This document shows, one piece after another, positions 41,803 through 50,286 of a stretch of DNA of 64,000 nt. Every line of letters starts with the position of its first letter. Position 1 is the stretch's first letter. The notes below the pieces were generated by a model. It had not been told where the DNA came from and did no database searches. It was given only the letters and a program-made list of their open reading frames with translations. Source of the DNA: Haloprofundus halophilus (GTDB lineage: Archaea > Halobacteriota > Halobacteria > Halobacteriales > Haloferacaceae); the NCBI RefSeq assembly GCF_003439925.1, contig NZ_QQRR01000002.1:372001-436000 (forward strand), written 5' to 3'. The translations under genes and the position numbers were made by a program.

Positions 41803-42696
41803 TTACCGCGACGAATCGCGGAGATACGCGTCGAGCGTCTTCAGGTCGGACGCGCGCTTGCCGAACGCGTCGATGTCGTTGTCGTCGGTCGTGTTGTCGA
41901 ACTGCAGCGACCGGTACTGGTCGCTCCCCATCGGGAACCCGGGTATCTTCCCGCCGATGCCGAGGCCGATGCCGGCCAATCCCATCGGCACTGGTACGAC
42001 GTTCACGGATCGACCCTCCGCACCGTGGGCTTTCCTCGCTACCTCCGCGAGCGTCAGCTTCTCCGGCCCGCCGATCTCGTACACCTGTCCCACGTGGTCG
42101 TCGTCCTCCGCGGCGTCGGCGAGCATCGACGCGATATCGCCGACCCAGATCGGCTGGAACCCGGTTTTCCCGCCGCCCGGAAGCGGGGTGAGGTACGGCG
42201 GCGCGAGCTTCTTCGTGAAGGGGACGAACTCGCCGCCGTCGCCGAAGATGACCGAGGGTCGGAAGACGACCCAGTCGAGCTCGGAGCTCCTCACGACGTC
42301 CTCGGCTTCGCCCTTCGACCGGATGTACGCCGTCGGGCCGTTCGGGTCCGCCCCGAGCGCGCTCATCTGGACGAGCTTCGAAACGCCGTGCTCCTCGGCG
42401 GCTTTCACGACGTTCTCGGTGCCGCCGAGGTGGACCTCGAAGTGTTTCTCGTCGCCGCCGCTGGGTTTGAAAAGCGGCGACAGCGCGACGAGGTTGACGG
42501 CGACGTCCTTCCCTTCGAACGCCCCCTCGATGGAGTCGTAGGCGGTCACGTCGCCGCGGGCGGTTTCGACGCCCGGCGGCAGGTCGTCGCTTTCGGGACT
42601 TCTCGACAGCACCGTCACCTCGTGACCGCGGTCGAGCAGTTCCGCTGCGAGGTGCGTTCCGACGAACCCAGTTCCGCCGACGACGAGCACTTTCAT
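41803..42696 (-). CDS. NDUFA9-like NAD(P)-binding SDR protein
   Basis: A 297-aa atypical short-chain dehydrogenase with the nucleotide-binding loop VVGGTGFVGTHLAAEL (residues 4-19). SALGADPNGPTAYIRSKGEAE replaces the usual catalytic Y-x3-K region, and FRPSVIFGDGGEFV follows. It groups with complex I NDUFA9-type and related proteins, which bind NAD(P)H without clear catalysis. The neighbouring 273 bases to the right (41530-41802) hold only the cetZ promoter. Confidence 0.87.
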   Translation of the reverse strand: MKVLVVGGTGFVGTHLAAELLDRGHEVTVLSRSPESDDLPPGVETARGDVTAYDSIEGAFEGKDVAVNLVALSPLFKPSGGDEKHFEVHLGGTENVVKAAEEHGVSKLVQMSALGADPNGPTAYIRSKGEAEDVVRSSELDWVVFRPSVIFGDGGEFVPFTKKLAPPYLTPLPGGGKTGFQPIWVGDIASMLADAAEDDDHVGQVYEIGGPEKLTLAEVARKAHGAEGRSVNVVPVPMGLAGIGLGIGGKIPGFPMGSDQYRSLQFDNTTDDNDIDAFGKRASDLKTLDAYLRDSSR

Positions 42697-42848
42697 GCGC
42701 GTACTGTCGGACGGACTGAACGTAAAGCTACCGCGCTATTTGCTCCCAGTTGGCCGTCTTTCCGGTCGAATCGACCGTTTTTGCGCCCCGCCGCGTCCGA
42801 CGCGGAGAGCTATCAACGCTTAAGCGCGGCCACCGACACCACCCGGAC

Positions 42849-43445
42849 ATGCTCATCACGCTGGAGGGTCTCGACGGCAGCGGCAAGACGACGGTGTGGG
42901 AGGCGTTGCACGACTCGCACCCCGACGCCGTCTTCACCCGCGAACCGACGAACTCCTGGTACGGCGACGCGGTCGACCGCGCCATCCGCGACGACGACGC
43001 CGACCCGCTGGCCTCGCTGTTTCTCTTCACGGCCGACCACGCCGACCACCTCTCGCGGGTGATTCGACCCGCGCTGGCCGACGGCGAACTCGTCATCTCC
43101 GACCGCTACTCGGACTCGCGGTACGCGTATCAGGCCGTCGAACTCCAGCAGTCCGAGATAAACCGTCCCCTGGAGTACATCCGCGGCATCCACGCCGCTT
43201 TCACCCGTCCGCCGGACGCGACCATCTACTTCGACGTCGACCCGGAGACGGCGGCGGCGCGAAGCGGCGCGACCAACAAGTTCGAGCAGGCGGAGTATCT
43301 CGCCTCGGTCCGCGCGAACTACGAGCGCCTCATCGACGCGGAACGGCACCGCTTCGTCCGCGTCGACGCGACGAAATCGCCCGAGGAGGTCATCGACCGG
43401 GTCGAAGAGGCCGTCGACCGGTTGGTCGACGCCCGCGGCGACTGA
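42849..43445 (+). CDS. tmk: Thymidylate kinase
   Basis: A 198-aa dTMP kinase: [20 protein letters not shown] is the P-loop start, EPTNSWYGD the substrate loop and [13 protein letters not shown] the DRY motif. The ATG at 42849 lies 28 bases after a GCTTAAGC box, which fits a leaderless promoter. It supplies dTTP for DNA synthesis. Confidence 0.93.
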   Translation: MLITLEGLDGSGKTTVWEALHDSHPDAVFTREPTNSWYGDAVDRAIRDDDADPLASLFLFTADHADHLSRVIRPALADGELVISDRYSDSRYAYQAVELQQSEINRPLEYIRGIHAAFTRPPDATIYFDVDPETAAARSGATNKFEQAEYLASVRANYERLIDAERHRFVRVDATKSPEEVIDRVEEAVDRLVDARGD

Positions 43446-43631
43446 ACGAACCGAGTCGACGCGGAACCCGGCGTCGCGTCTCGCGTGCGGCAGGTCGGTG
43501 TGTTCCGCCTCGGACGTCTGCGGCGATACCCTCCGCTCGCTTCACTCGCGGTGGTCTTTCTCCTCCTCCTTCTGTCGGGATGCAGCGACTACCTCGGCGA
43601 GCGGGTGGTCGAGCGGTCGAGTCTGAGACCG

Positions 43632-43940
43632 CTACGGCGTCTCGGGCAGGTCGTACTCGTCGGGCGAGGGCATGTAGAGCACGTCGATGGTGAATCCGAG
43701 CGCCAGCGGCATCCCGACCAGCAGGCCGAGCGTTCCCATCTGTCCGAGTTCGACCGAGACGAGCTGTCCGGTGACGAGCGTCAGCGCCACCAGTGCGGCC
43801 GGAACGAGGACGACGGCGTACAGTACCATCCCCCACTGCGTGTCCAACCGCAGGCGGAGAAATCGCGTTATGACCGCTGCGACGAACGTGTGGGCGACGA
43901 ACGCGACCCCGAGCACGACCAGTCCGAGGACCGAGACCAT
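43632..43940 (-). CDS. Membrane protein, 102 aa
   Basis: A protein with three hydrophobic segments (about residues 3-25, 38-58 and 68-88) and an acidic tail (MPSPDEYDLPETP). No family is recognised. A plus-strand frame across this region that begins with a lipobox-like leader is a shadow. The gene is divergent from the E1 alpha gene. Confidence 0.75.
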   Translation of the reverse strand: MVSVLGLVVLGVAFVAHTFVAAVITRFLRLRLDTQWGMVLYAVVLVPAALVALTLVTGQLVSVELGQMGTLGLLVGMPLALGFTIDVLYMPSPDEYDLPETP

Positions 43941-44078
43941 GGTCCGCCTACGGGCCGCTCGCTCTTTGGGCTGTCGGAACCGGGGCGAGCGCCGAAACGA
44001 CGACGACGCCGATTCGCTCCGACTGTCGCCGTGCTAAACCGACCCACTTTATCACGAACAATCACCGACTGCACAGTC

Positions 44079-45125
44079 ATGCATCGACTCATCGACGACC
44101 GGTCGCTCTCGGAGTCGTCGCTCTCGGCCGACGACGCCCGGGCGGCGTACGTCGACATGGTCCGAACGCGGCGATTCGACGAGCGCGCGCTCGCGCTACA
44201 GCGGCGCGGGTGGATGAGCGGGTATCCCCCGTTTCTCGGACAAGAGGCGTCGCAGGTCGGCGCGGCCCACGCGATGGCCGACGACGACTGGCTCTTCCCG
44301 ACCTACCGTTCGAACGCGCTCCAGATCGCCCGCGGCGTCCCGATGAGCGACATCCTCCGCTTCCGGCGCGGCTACCCCGAGTACCACTCCGACCACGACG
44401 TGCCGGTGTTCCCGCAGGCGGTTCCCATCGCCAGCCAGATTCCGCACGCCGCCGGCGCGGGGATGGCGCGCAACTACCGGGGAAACGACGAGGCGATGTT
44501 GGTCTGCTTCGGCGACGGCGCGACGAGCGAGGGCGACTTCCACGAGGGGCTGAACTTCGCGGGCGTGTTCGACGCGCCGGTCGTCTTCTTCTGTGAGAAC
44601 AACGACTGGGCCATCTCACTGCCGCGCGAGCGACAGACCGCCAGCGAGTCTATCGCCGTCAAAGCCGAGGCGTACGGTCTCGAGGGGATCCAGGTCGACG
44701 GCAACGACCCGCTCGCGGTCCGCGAGGCGGTCGAGCAGGGGCTCGAAGCCGCTCGAAACGGTTCGCCCGTGCTGGTCGAGAGCCTCACCTACCGCCGCGG
44801 CGCGCACACGACCGCCGACGACCCCTCCGTCTACCGCGACGACGACCCCGACCTCCCCGAGTGGCGCACCCGCGACCCGCTCGAACGGTTCGAGGAGTTC
44901 CTCCGCGCGGAGGGCCTCGTCGACGACGAGTTCGTCGAGAGCGCGTACGACGACGCCAACGAGGAGCTGTCCGAGGCGGTCGAAGTCGCCGAATCCGGTC
45001 CCCGCGCCGACCCCGACGAACTGTTCGACTTCGTCTACGAGTCGCTGCCGCCGGAGCTCGAAGCCCAGCGCGAGCGGATGCACCGCTCGATCGAAACCCA
45101 CGACCCCCAGGAACTGGACCGATAG
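44079..45125 (+). CDS. 2-oxoacid dehydrogenase E1 component, alpha subunit
   Basis: A 348-aa ThDP-binding subunit with the usual motif FGDGATSEGDFHEGLNFAGVFDAPVVFFCENN (GDG at about residue 144). It has FRRGYPEYHSDHD near the active site and YRRGAHTTADDPSVYR, the phosphorylation-loop region. Pyruvate, branched-chain or acetoin dehydrogenases share this subunit. No E1 beta, E2 or E3 gene is adjacent, so it is an orphan and its substrate is undetermined. The CTTTATC box about 30 bases upstream is a likely promoter. Confidence 0.88.
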   Translation: MHRLIDDRSLSESSLSADDARAAYVDMVRTRRFDERALALQRRGWMSGYPPFLGQEASQVGAAHAMADDDWLFPTYRSNALQIARGVPMSDILRFRRGYPEYHSDHDVPVFPQAVPIASQIPHAAGAGMARNYRGNDEAMLVCFGDGATSEGDFHEGLNFAGVFDAPVVFFCENNDWAISLPRERQTASESIAVKAEAYGLEGIQVDGNDPLAVREAVEQGLEAARNGSPVLVESLTYRRGAHTTADDPSVYRDDDPDLPEWRTRDPLERFEEFLRAEGLVDDEFVESAYDDANEELSEAVEVAESGPRADPDELFDFVYESLPPELEAQRERMHRSIETHDPQELDR

Positions 45126-45153
45126 CGCTCGCGTCGGTTCGAGAGCGGTCGAC

Positions 45154-46107
45154 TCACCGAATCGGAATCGACCGCGCCGCCGCGTCCCGCTCCTCGGCGC
45201 TCTCGACTAACCGTTCGATACGCGCTTCCAGCGGTGGGTGCGTCGACAGCAATCGGCCGAGTCGCGTCTCGTCTTCGGGCCCCGGCGTCGGCGGGGCCGG
45301 GAGGCCGAAAAAGCGGCTCAACGGCGACTCCGTCGCCTGCTGGAGTCGCTCGAGTGCGCGAGCGAGCGACAGCGGCCGCCCCGTCACCTCGACGGCTCTG
45401 TCGTCGGCGGCGAACTCCCGCCGCCGCGAGTACGCCCGGACGAACAGCGTCAACCCGACCGCGACGAGCGTGACGACGCCGCCGACGCCGTACCCGCCGT
45501 TCGACAGCGGCGTCGCCGTCGGCGTGCCGCGGAGCCACGCCGTCGCCCGGGCGACGCCCTCGAGGAACAGCGCGACGGGTAACAGCGCGACGGCGAGCAC
45601 GCTGACGACGGTTCGGAGCGCGCTGAAAGCGAACGTCTGCACCAACCCGTCGTACCCCTCCAGGTGCGCGAGTTCGTGCGCCAACAGCGCCTCGAACTCG
45701 TCGCCCGAGAGCATCCGAAACAGCGAGCGGTCGACGACGACGATGCCGTCTCTCGGTCCGCCGAGGGCGAACGCGTTCGGCGCGGCGAGTCGGGCGACGT
45801 ACACCGTCGGCGTCGCGATCTCCATGCGCTCGGACAGCGCGTCGAGGCGGCGGTAGAGCCCCGGCGCGCGCTCGGGCAGGAGTCGACTCGCTTCGACGCT
45901 CGCCAACAGTCTCGACGTGCCGAAGCGGTAGTTGGCCCACGCCGTCAGGAGGACGACGCCGCCGACGAGGGCGACGCTCGTTGCGGGGTCGGGCCGGACC
46001 GACCAGAGGAGGACGAGAAACCGGTACGTCAGGACGGCCAAGACGGCGTAGAACGCCAGAAGCGACAGTCCCACCACGGCCGCGAACGTGCGGAAGAGGA
46101 GTCGCAT
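45154..46107 (-). CDS. M48-family (HtpX-like) membrane zinc protease
   Basis: A 317-aa protease with two N-terminal membrane helices (about residues 8-33 and 42-62). The zinc motif HELAH is at residues 144-148 and a glutamate ligand lies in SRRREFAADDRAVE (about residue 224). Two more helices follow the motif. HtpX-type enzymes degrade damaged membrane proteins. The ATG at 46107 begins the first hydrophobic helix; the frame upstream is arginine-rich and rejected. Confidence 0.9.
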   Translation of the reverse strand: MRLLFRTFAAVVGLSLLAFYAVLAVLTYRFLVLLWSVRPDPATSVALVGGVVLLTAWANYRFGTSRLLASVEASRLLPERAPGLYRRLDALSERMEIATPTVYVARLAAPNAFALGGPRDGIVVVDRSLFRMLSGDEFEALLAHELAHLEGYDGLVQTFAFSALRTVVSVLAVALLPVALFLEGVARATAWLRGTPTATPLSNGGYGVGGVVTLVAVGLTLFVRAYSRRREFAADDRAVEVTGRPLSLARALERLQQATESPLSRFFGLPAPPTPGPEDETRLGRLLSTHPPLEARIERLVESAEERDAAARSIPIR

Positions 46108-46163
46108 AGGTGAGGTACGCCGGGTCGGTTCAAACAGTTGTTGTCGGTGGCTCCCGCAGCCTC

Positions 46164-46397
46164 TCACTCGCCGAGCGAGATGTACGTCTTCGTATCGGTG
46201 ACGCCCTGGAGCCCCTGAATCCCCGACGAGGAGGTTTTGAGCACGTCGTACACCTCCTCCGCGTCGACTTCCACGATGAGGTCGTACGCGCCCGCCACGA
46301 TGTGCGCCTCGGTCACCCGTTCGAGGTCTCGGATCGGCGCGACTAACTGCTCTGACTCTCCGGCTCCCGTTTTCACCATGATGAACGCGTGAACCAT
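46164..46397 (-). CDS. Stand-alone RAM domain protein (Lrp/AsnC ligand-binding)
   Basis: A 77-aa protein made only of the Lrp/AsnC C-terminal ligand-binding domain, with no helix-turn-helix. MVHAFIMVKTGAGESEQL and AHIVAGAYDLIVEVDAEEVYDVLK mark it. Such domains oligomerise and bind amino acids or other effectors. It is divergent from trkA, on whose other side lies a similar 76-aa protein. A GTTAC-N3-GTAAC palindrome lies just upstream of its ATG. Confidence 0.9.
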   Translation of the reverse strand: MVHAFIMVKTGAGESEQLVAPIRDLERVTEAHIVAGAYDLIVEVDAEEVYDVLKTSSSGIQGLQGVTDTKTYISLGE

Positions 46398-46405
46398 CGT
46401 GGTGT

Positions 46406-46418
46406 GTTACTCCGTAAC
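46406..46418 (-). promoter_or_regulatory. Operator-like palindrome GTTAC-N3-GTAAC
   Basis: A perfect 5-bp inverted repeat with a TCC spacer lies 9-21 bases before the minus-strand ATG at 46397. The T-rich GCTTTTGCC sequence next to it on the minus strand is at TATA distance. The site also lies in the 95-base divergent region shared with trkA. Confidence 0.5.
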
Positions 46419-46492
46419 GTGGCAAAAGCCTTCCCCCGGGGCGGACCGCGACCGGGGCAAGGTTATTCTCCCCCGCCGACGTACGCCGTCCC

Positions 46493-47179
46493 ATGCGGTT
46501 TGTTATCATTGGCGCCGGTCGTGTCGGGCTCCGAACCGCCCGCGTCCTCCGCGAGGAGGGTCACGACGTGACGCTCATCGAACGGGACGGCGACCAAGCC
46601 GAACGCGCCCGTGCCAGCGGGTTCGAGGTCGTCGACGGAGACGGCTCCCGCGAACCGATACTGGAGTCCGCGGGCGTCGACGAGGCCGACGCGCTCGGCG
46701 CGCTCACGAGCGACCTGAACGCCAACTTCGCGGCCTGCATGATCGGTAAGCACCACGGCTGTCGAACGGTGATGCGCATCGACGAGGACTACCGCGAGGA
46801 GATCTACCAGAAGTACGCCCAGGAGGTCGACGAGATCGTCTACCCGGAGCGACTCGGCGCTATCGGCGCGAAGAACGCGCTACTCGGCGGGTCGATTCGC
46901 GCCATCGCCGACGTCGCCCAGAGCCTCCAGGTGCTTCTCATCACGGTCACCGACGAGTCGCCGATGAACGGCTACACGATAAGCGAGGTCGCGCTCCCGT
47001 CGGAGTCGCGCATCCTCGCGTTCGGCAAGGACGGCGACCCGATGGGGATACCCCTCCCCGACGACTCGGTGGAGACGGGCGACCGCGTGGCCGTGCTCGC
47101 GGACTTCTCGGTGCTCGACGAGGTGCGTCAACTGCTCGTCGGCGACAGTTCGATGGCCGCCGCCGTGGGGGGTGACTGA
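46493..47179 (+). CDS. trkA: TrkA-family potassium uptake regulatory protein
   Basis: A 228-aa cytoplasmic regulator of Trk/Ktr-type K+ uptake. The RCK domain has the dinucleotide-binding GAGRVGLRTARVL (residues 7-19) and acidic LIERD (about residue 29). A TrkA-C domain follows (about 145-215, DESPMNGYTISEVALPSESRILAF). No channel subunit is adjacent. It is flanked by RAM proteins: one divergent upstream and one starting two bases after its stop, so the second is coupled. Confidence 0.92.
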   Translation: MRFVIIGAGRVGLRTARVLREEGHDVTLIERDGDQAERARASGFEVVDGDGSREPILESAGVDEADALGALTSDLNANFAACMIGKHHGCRTVMRIDEDYREEIYQKYAQEVDEIVYPERLGAIGAKNALLGGSIRAIADVAQSLQVLLITVTDESPMNGYTISEVALPSESRILAFGKDGDPMGIPLPDDSVETGDRVAVLADFSVLDEVRQLLVGDSSMAAAVGGD

Positions 47180-47181
47180 GC

Positions 47182-47412
47182 GTGGTCACCGCCTACGTGA
47201 TGGTGAAAGCGAACACCGGCGAAGCCGAACGACTGCGCAGCGAGATATCGTCGCTCGACGGCGTCGTCGACGCCCACATCGTCGCCGGAGACGTCGACAT
47301 CATCGCCAAGGTGACCGTCGACACGCCCGCGGAGGTCAAGAACATCTCCGCGACGCAGATTCAGGGCATCGACGGCGTCGAGGACACGCAGACGTACATC
47401 TCGATGGACTGA
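47182..47412 (+). CDS. Stand-alone RAM domain protein (Lrp/AsnC ligand-binding)
   Basis: A 76-aa paralogue of the 46164-46397 protein: VTAYVMVKANTGEAERLRSEI, AHIVAGDVDIIAKVTVDTPAEV and DTQTYISMD correspond. It starts at a GTG two bases after the trkA stop. It has no DNA-binding domain. Cotranscription suggests that it senses a ligand for, or partners with, TrkA. Confidence 0.9.
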   Translation: MVTAYVMVKANTGEAERLRSEISSLDGVVDAHIVAGDVDIIAKVTVDTPAEVKNISATQIQGIDGVEDTQTYISMD

Positions 47413-47466
47413 ACGCGGCGACCGGCCTCCGCGTTCGCCCGTCTCGTTTCTACTCGACGGAGTCGC

Positions 47467-47967
47467 CTACTCGACGGGGTCGCTCCCGCCGGCCTGATAC
47501 GCCTGCGAGAGCATCGACGACACCGGCTCGGTGTAGTCGTAGCCGGGGATGATGCCCTGCGCGTACGTCCCCTCGACGAAGTCGACGAGCGCGCCCGCGT
47601 CGTCGACGCCGCGACGCTCGTTGATGTCCTCGAACGCCATTTCGACGGTCGCGTGGCGGCCCGTCTCCGACACCGCGGGGTCGAGGTCGCGTTCGACGGC
47701 GGTGACGCCGCCCACGTCGACGACGCGGAGTTCGAACGTCTCGTACCAACCCTCCTCGACGACGTCGGCGACCTCGTCGTCGGTCACCTCGTCGAGCATC
47801 GGCACGCGGACGGTCACGTCGTAGGCGATTTTGCCGTCTTCGCCCGGCGACACCTCGACGACGCCCTCGAAGGGGCTCTTCACGGATTCGTACGTCGTCT
47901 CGTCCACTCTCTCGAACGACGCGTGGTCGCGGAAGGCGCGGTGCACGCGGTCGGGAACGTCGGTCAT
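47467..47967 (-). CDS. DUF5813-family haloarchaeal protein
   Basis: A 166-aa acidic soluble protein beginning MTDVPDRVHRAFRDHASFERV and ending DYTEPVSSMLSQAYQAGGSDPVE, the pattern I associate with DUF5813. The ATG at 47967 is the family start; the frame extends upstream in Arg/Glu-rich sequence that lacks support. Its role is unknown. Confidence 0.85.
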   Translation of the reverse strand: MTDVPDRVHRAFRDHASFERVDETTYESVKSPFEGVVEVSPGEDGKIAYDVTVRVPMLDEVTDDEVADVVEEGWYETFELRVVDVGGVTAVERDLDPAVSETGRHATVEMAFEDINERRGVDDAGALVDFVEGTYAQGIIPGYDYTEPVSSMLSQAYQAGGSDPVE

Positions 47968-48072
47968 CGGTGGGAGAAGGCGCTCGCGGGAGAAAAGCGA
48001 CTCGCGTCTGCGACGTCGTCGCCGCGGTGACGACAACCTATTTACACGTCGTCCGGGATTCTCGGTCGACAG

Positions 48073-48456
48073 ATGTTCGAGTGGCTCTTCCCGGGGTGGT
48101 CGAACCCCCTCGGCCTGACGGCGTTCGTCGGTCTTCGAATCCTCCTCAACGTCGCGTTGACCGTGCTTGCCGCGAGGGCCGTCGGTCGGCGCGCGGCGAC
48201 GACTGTGGCGATGACGGCCGGGACCGCGCTCTCCGCGGCGATGGTGGTTCTCCTGCTCCGGCCGGGCGTGCTCGGGTACACCGCCTCGTTCGTCGAACTC
48301 GGCGTGCAACTCGCGATAGTCGTCCTCGGCGGGTACGTCGCCTACGTCGACCGCTCCGCGAAGCGGCGAGTGGTCACCACGACCGCTCTCGTCGCTGCGC
48401 TCGCGCTCCTGCTCTTCACGATTCCGCTCTACGGCGAGGCGTTCGTTGCGCCGTAG
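48073..48456 (+). CDS. Membrane protein, 127 aa
   Basis: It has four hydrophobic segments (about residues 12-33, 42-65, 71-90 and 95-118), with a short basic loop DRSAKRRVV before the last. No family is recognised. A TATTTACAC box about 30 bases upstream fits a promoter. Confidence 0.78.
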   Translation: MFEWLFPGWSNPLGLTAFVGLRILLNVALTVLAARAVGRRAATTVAMTAGTALSAAMVVLLLRPGVLGYTASFVELGVQLAIVVLGGYVAYVDRSAKRRVVTTTALVAALALLLFTIPLYGEAFVAP

Positions 48457-48531
48457 CGACGAGCGACCCAGATATCGGTCCCGCTGTCCGCTATTGACGG
48501 GCTTTTATCGGTCGCACCGAAACGACCGGCC

Positions 48532-49779
48532 ATGGCAGACCGGTTTCTCGAAACGGACGACTTGCTGGAGGCCGTCACCGAGGCGGAGTTCGACCGGCCA
48601 CCGGCCGTCGTCGCCAACGCGCACATCACGGGACTGAGCGTCGCGCGGGCGCTCGACGCCCACGACGTTCCGGTCGTCGCTCTCGACCGCTCCGGCGACG
48701 GCGTCGCGCCGCCCTCGGACGCCGTCGACTTCGCCGGGCGCGTCACCTACCCGCTGGACGACCGCGAGGGGTTCAGGAGAGACCTCGAAGCGCTCGCCGA
48801 CGCCGCGGGCACCGACCTCGTCGCTTTCGGCTGTATGGACGAGTGGGTCCACGCGTTCGCGGGAACCGAGCCCGAGGGCGTCAGACTCCCGTTCTCGGAG
48901 AAGAAGGGAATCGACGCCGTGCTGGACAAGTCGTCGCTCTACCGCCTCGCCGAGGAACTGGAGGTCCCGTACCCCGAGACGTACTGGCTCGACGAAGACG
49001 ACCCCGACGCCGCCGCGGAGGCGCTTGGCTTCCCGTTCGTGCTCAAACCCGCGCTGAAGCGCGAGGGCGAGGAGGCGCTCGGGACGAACGTCGTGGAGGT
49101 CGACGACCGCGAGGAGCTGTACGAGACGCTCGAAGCCGCCGAAGCGGCCGACGTCGAACTCCTGGCGCAGGAGAAAGTGAACATCGCGCAGGGCCGCGAC
49201 GCGTCGCTCGCCTCCTACATCTCGCCCGACGGGGAGACGCTGTCGGTCGTCGGCAACGCCCGCGTCCGCTACCCGCAGGCGTTCGGCACGTCGTGCGTCG
49301 TCGAGACGACAGACCGGCCCGAAATCCGCGAGCGCGCGCTGGCGGTCTTGGAGCGGACGGGCTACCACGGCATCAGCGAGTCCGAGTTCGTCTACGACGC
49401 CGACCGCGGTGAGTACGTCCTCCTCGACATCAACACGCGCCCGTGGAAGTGGATCTCCATGCCCGTCGCCGCCGGGGCGAACCTGCCGTTGGCCGCGTAC
49501 TCGGCGGTCGTCGACGACGTACAGTACGACGTTGCGGGCGCGGCCGAGTCGGTCGGCGACGCCCGCTGGGTGTACCTCCGCGACTATCTGACGCTGCTCT
49601 CGACGGACGACTCGTTCCGCGACGTGCTGTCGGACGGCGACTGGGCGGCGCTGGTTGCCGGGTCGTTCGAATCGTCGGGGACGCTGACGACGGGCGTCTA
49701 CCGGCCGTCGGACCCGACCCCGACGGCCAAACTCCTCGGAACCGAGTTCGGCCGACGCGACTACTACTGCTCCTGCTGA
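48532..49779 (+). CDS. ATP-grasp carboxylate-amine ligase-like protein
   Basis: A 415-aa ATP-grasp enzyme. It has a Rossmann-like N-terminal domain (PAVVANAHITGLSVARALDAHDVPVVALDRSG), SEKKGIDAVLDKSSLYRLAEELEVPYPETYWL as the preATP-grasp hinge, and GFPFVLKPALK for ATP binding. YVLLDINTRPWKWI is the Mg-binding motif. It resembles amino-acid ligases (for example D-aspartate or lipid-amine types), but the substrate cannot be named. CGGGCTTTTATC lies about 28 bases upstream. Confidence 0.85.
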   Translation: MADRFLETDDLLEAVTEAEFDRPPAVVANAHITGLSVARALDAHDVPVVALDRSGDGVAPPSDAVDFAGRVTYPLDDREGFRRDLEALADAAGTDLVAFGCMDEWVHAFAGTEPEGVRLPFSEKKGIDAVLDKSSLYRLAEELEVPYPETYWLDEDDPDAAAEALGFPFVLKPALKREGEEALGTNVVEVDDREELYETLEAAEAADVELLAQEKVNIAQGRDASLASYISPDGETLSVVGNARVRYPQAFGTSCVVETTDRPEIRERALAVLERTGYHGISESEFVYDADRGEYVLLDINTRPWKWISMPVAAGANLPLAAYSAVVDDVQYDVAGAAESVGDARWVYLRDYLTLLSTDDSFRDVLSDGDWAALVAGSFESSGTLTTGVYRPSDPTPTAKLLGTEFGRRDYYCSC

Positions 49780-49913
49780 GACGCGCCCGCCTTCGCGTGT
49801 CGCGGACGCGCGGCGTCGGGGAACCGGCGGAGTCGGCGAATGTGTCCCGTTCACGTGATTTTCCGGCGGCAACACACAAGTCATTTCAACTCAGTACGCT
49901 GTCTGTTCGATGT

Positions 49914-50201
49914 ATGGCTGAGACTGAGGCTCAAAACAACGTCGACCGACTCGTCGAACTACTCGACGGTCGGCTGAAGAAGTCCGAATGGGAGATTCTC
50001 GTCGCGCTCGCCGAGGCGGACGAACCGCTCACCGAAGACGAGCTCGCCGAAGCGACCGGCTACACCGAGCGCACCGTCTCCAAACGCGTCGACACGCTCG
50101 AAGAGCAGGTCCACGGCGGCACCCTAATTCAGCGCGACGACGACGGCAATCCGTATCTCCACCCGCAGTTCGCCGCCGCGATTCGACAGTACGAGTCGTA
50201 A
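49914..50201 (+). CDS. Small winged helix-turn-helix regulator
   Basis: A 95-aa soluble protein. The helix-turn-helix is LTEDELAEATGYTERTVSKRVDTLEEQ (about residues 39-65), followed by a beta-hairpin wing (GTLIQRDDDGNPYLH). It has no ligand domain. Its targets are unknown. Confidence 0.85.
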   Translation: MAETEAQNNVDRLVELLDGRLKKSEWEILVALAEADEPLTEDELAEATGYTERTVSKRVDTLEEQVHGGTLIQRDDDGNPYLHPQFAAAIRQYES

Positions 50202-50286
50202 TCGGTTCTCGCCCTCCGTCACCGCTACCCCACGTGAGCCGCCGGTATCGCCCACCTATTACTCCCTCCCTCCCCTGCGTCCGCCA

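Noticed and set aside
43485-44078. Plus-strand frame beginning with a hydrophobic stretch ending in a lipobox-like SGC
   Set aside because: It is the upstream extension of the E1 alpha frame and lies antisense to a well-formed membrane protein gene (43632-43940). After the hydrophobic stretch it is Arg/Gln/His-rich, as expected for a shadow frame.
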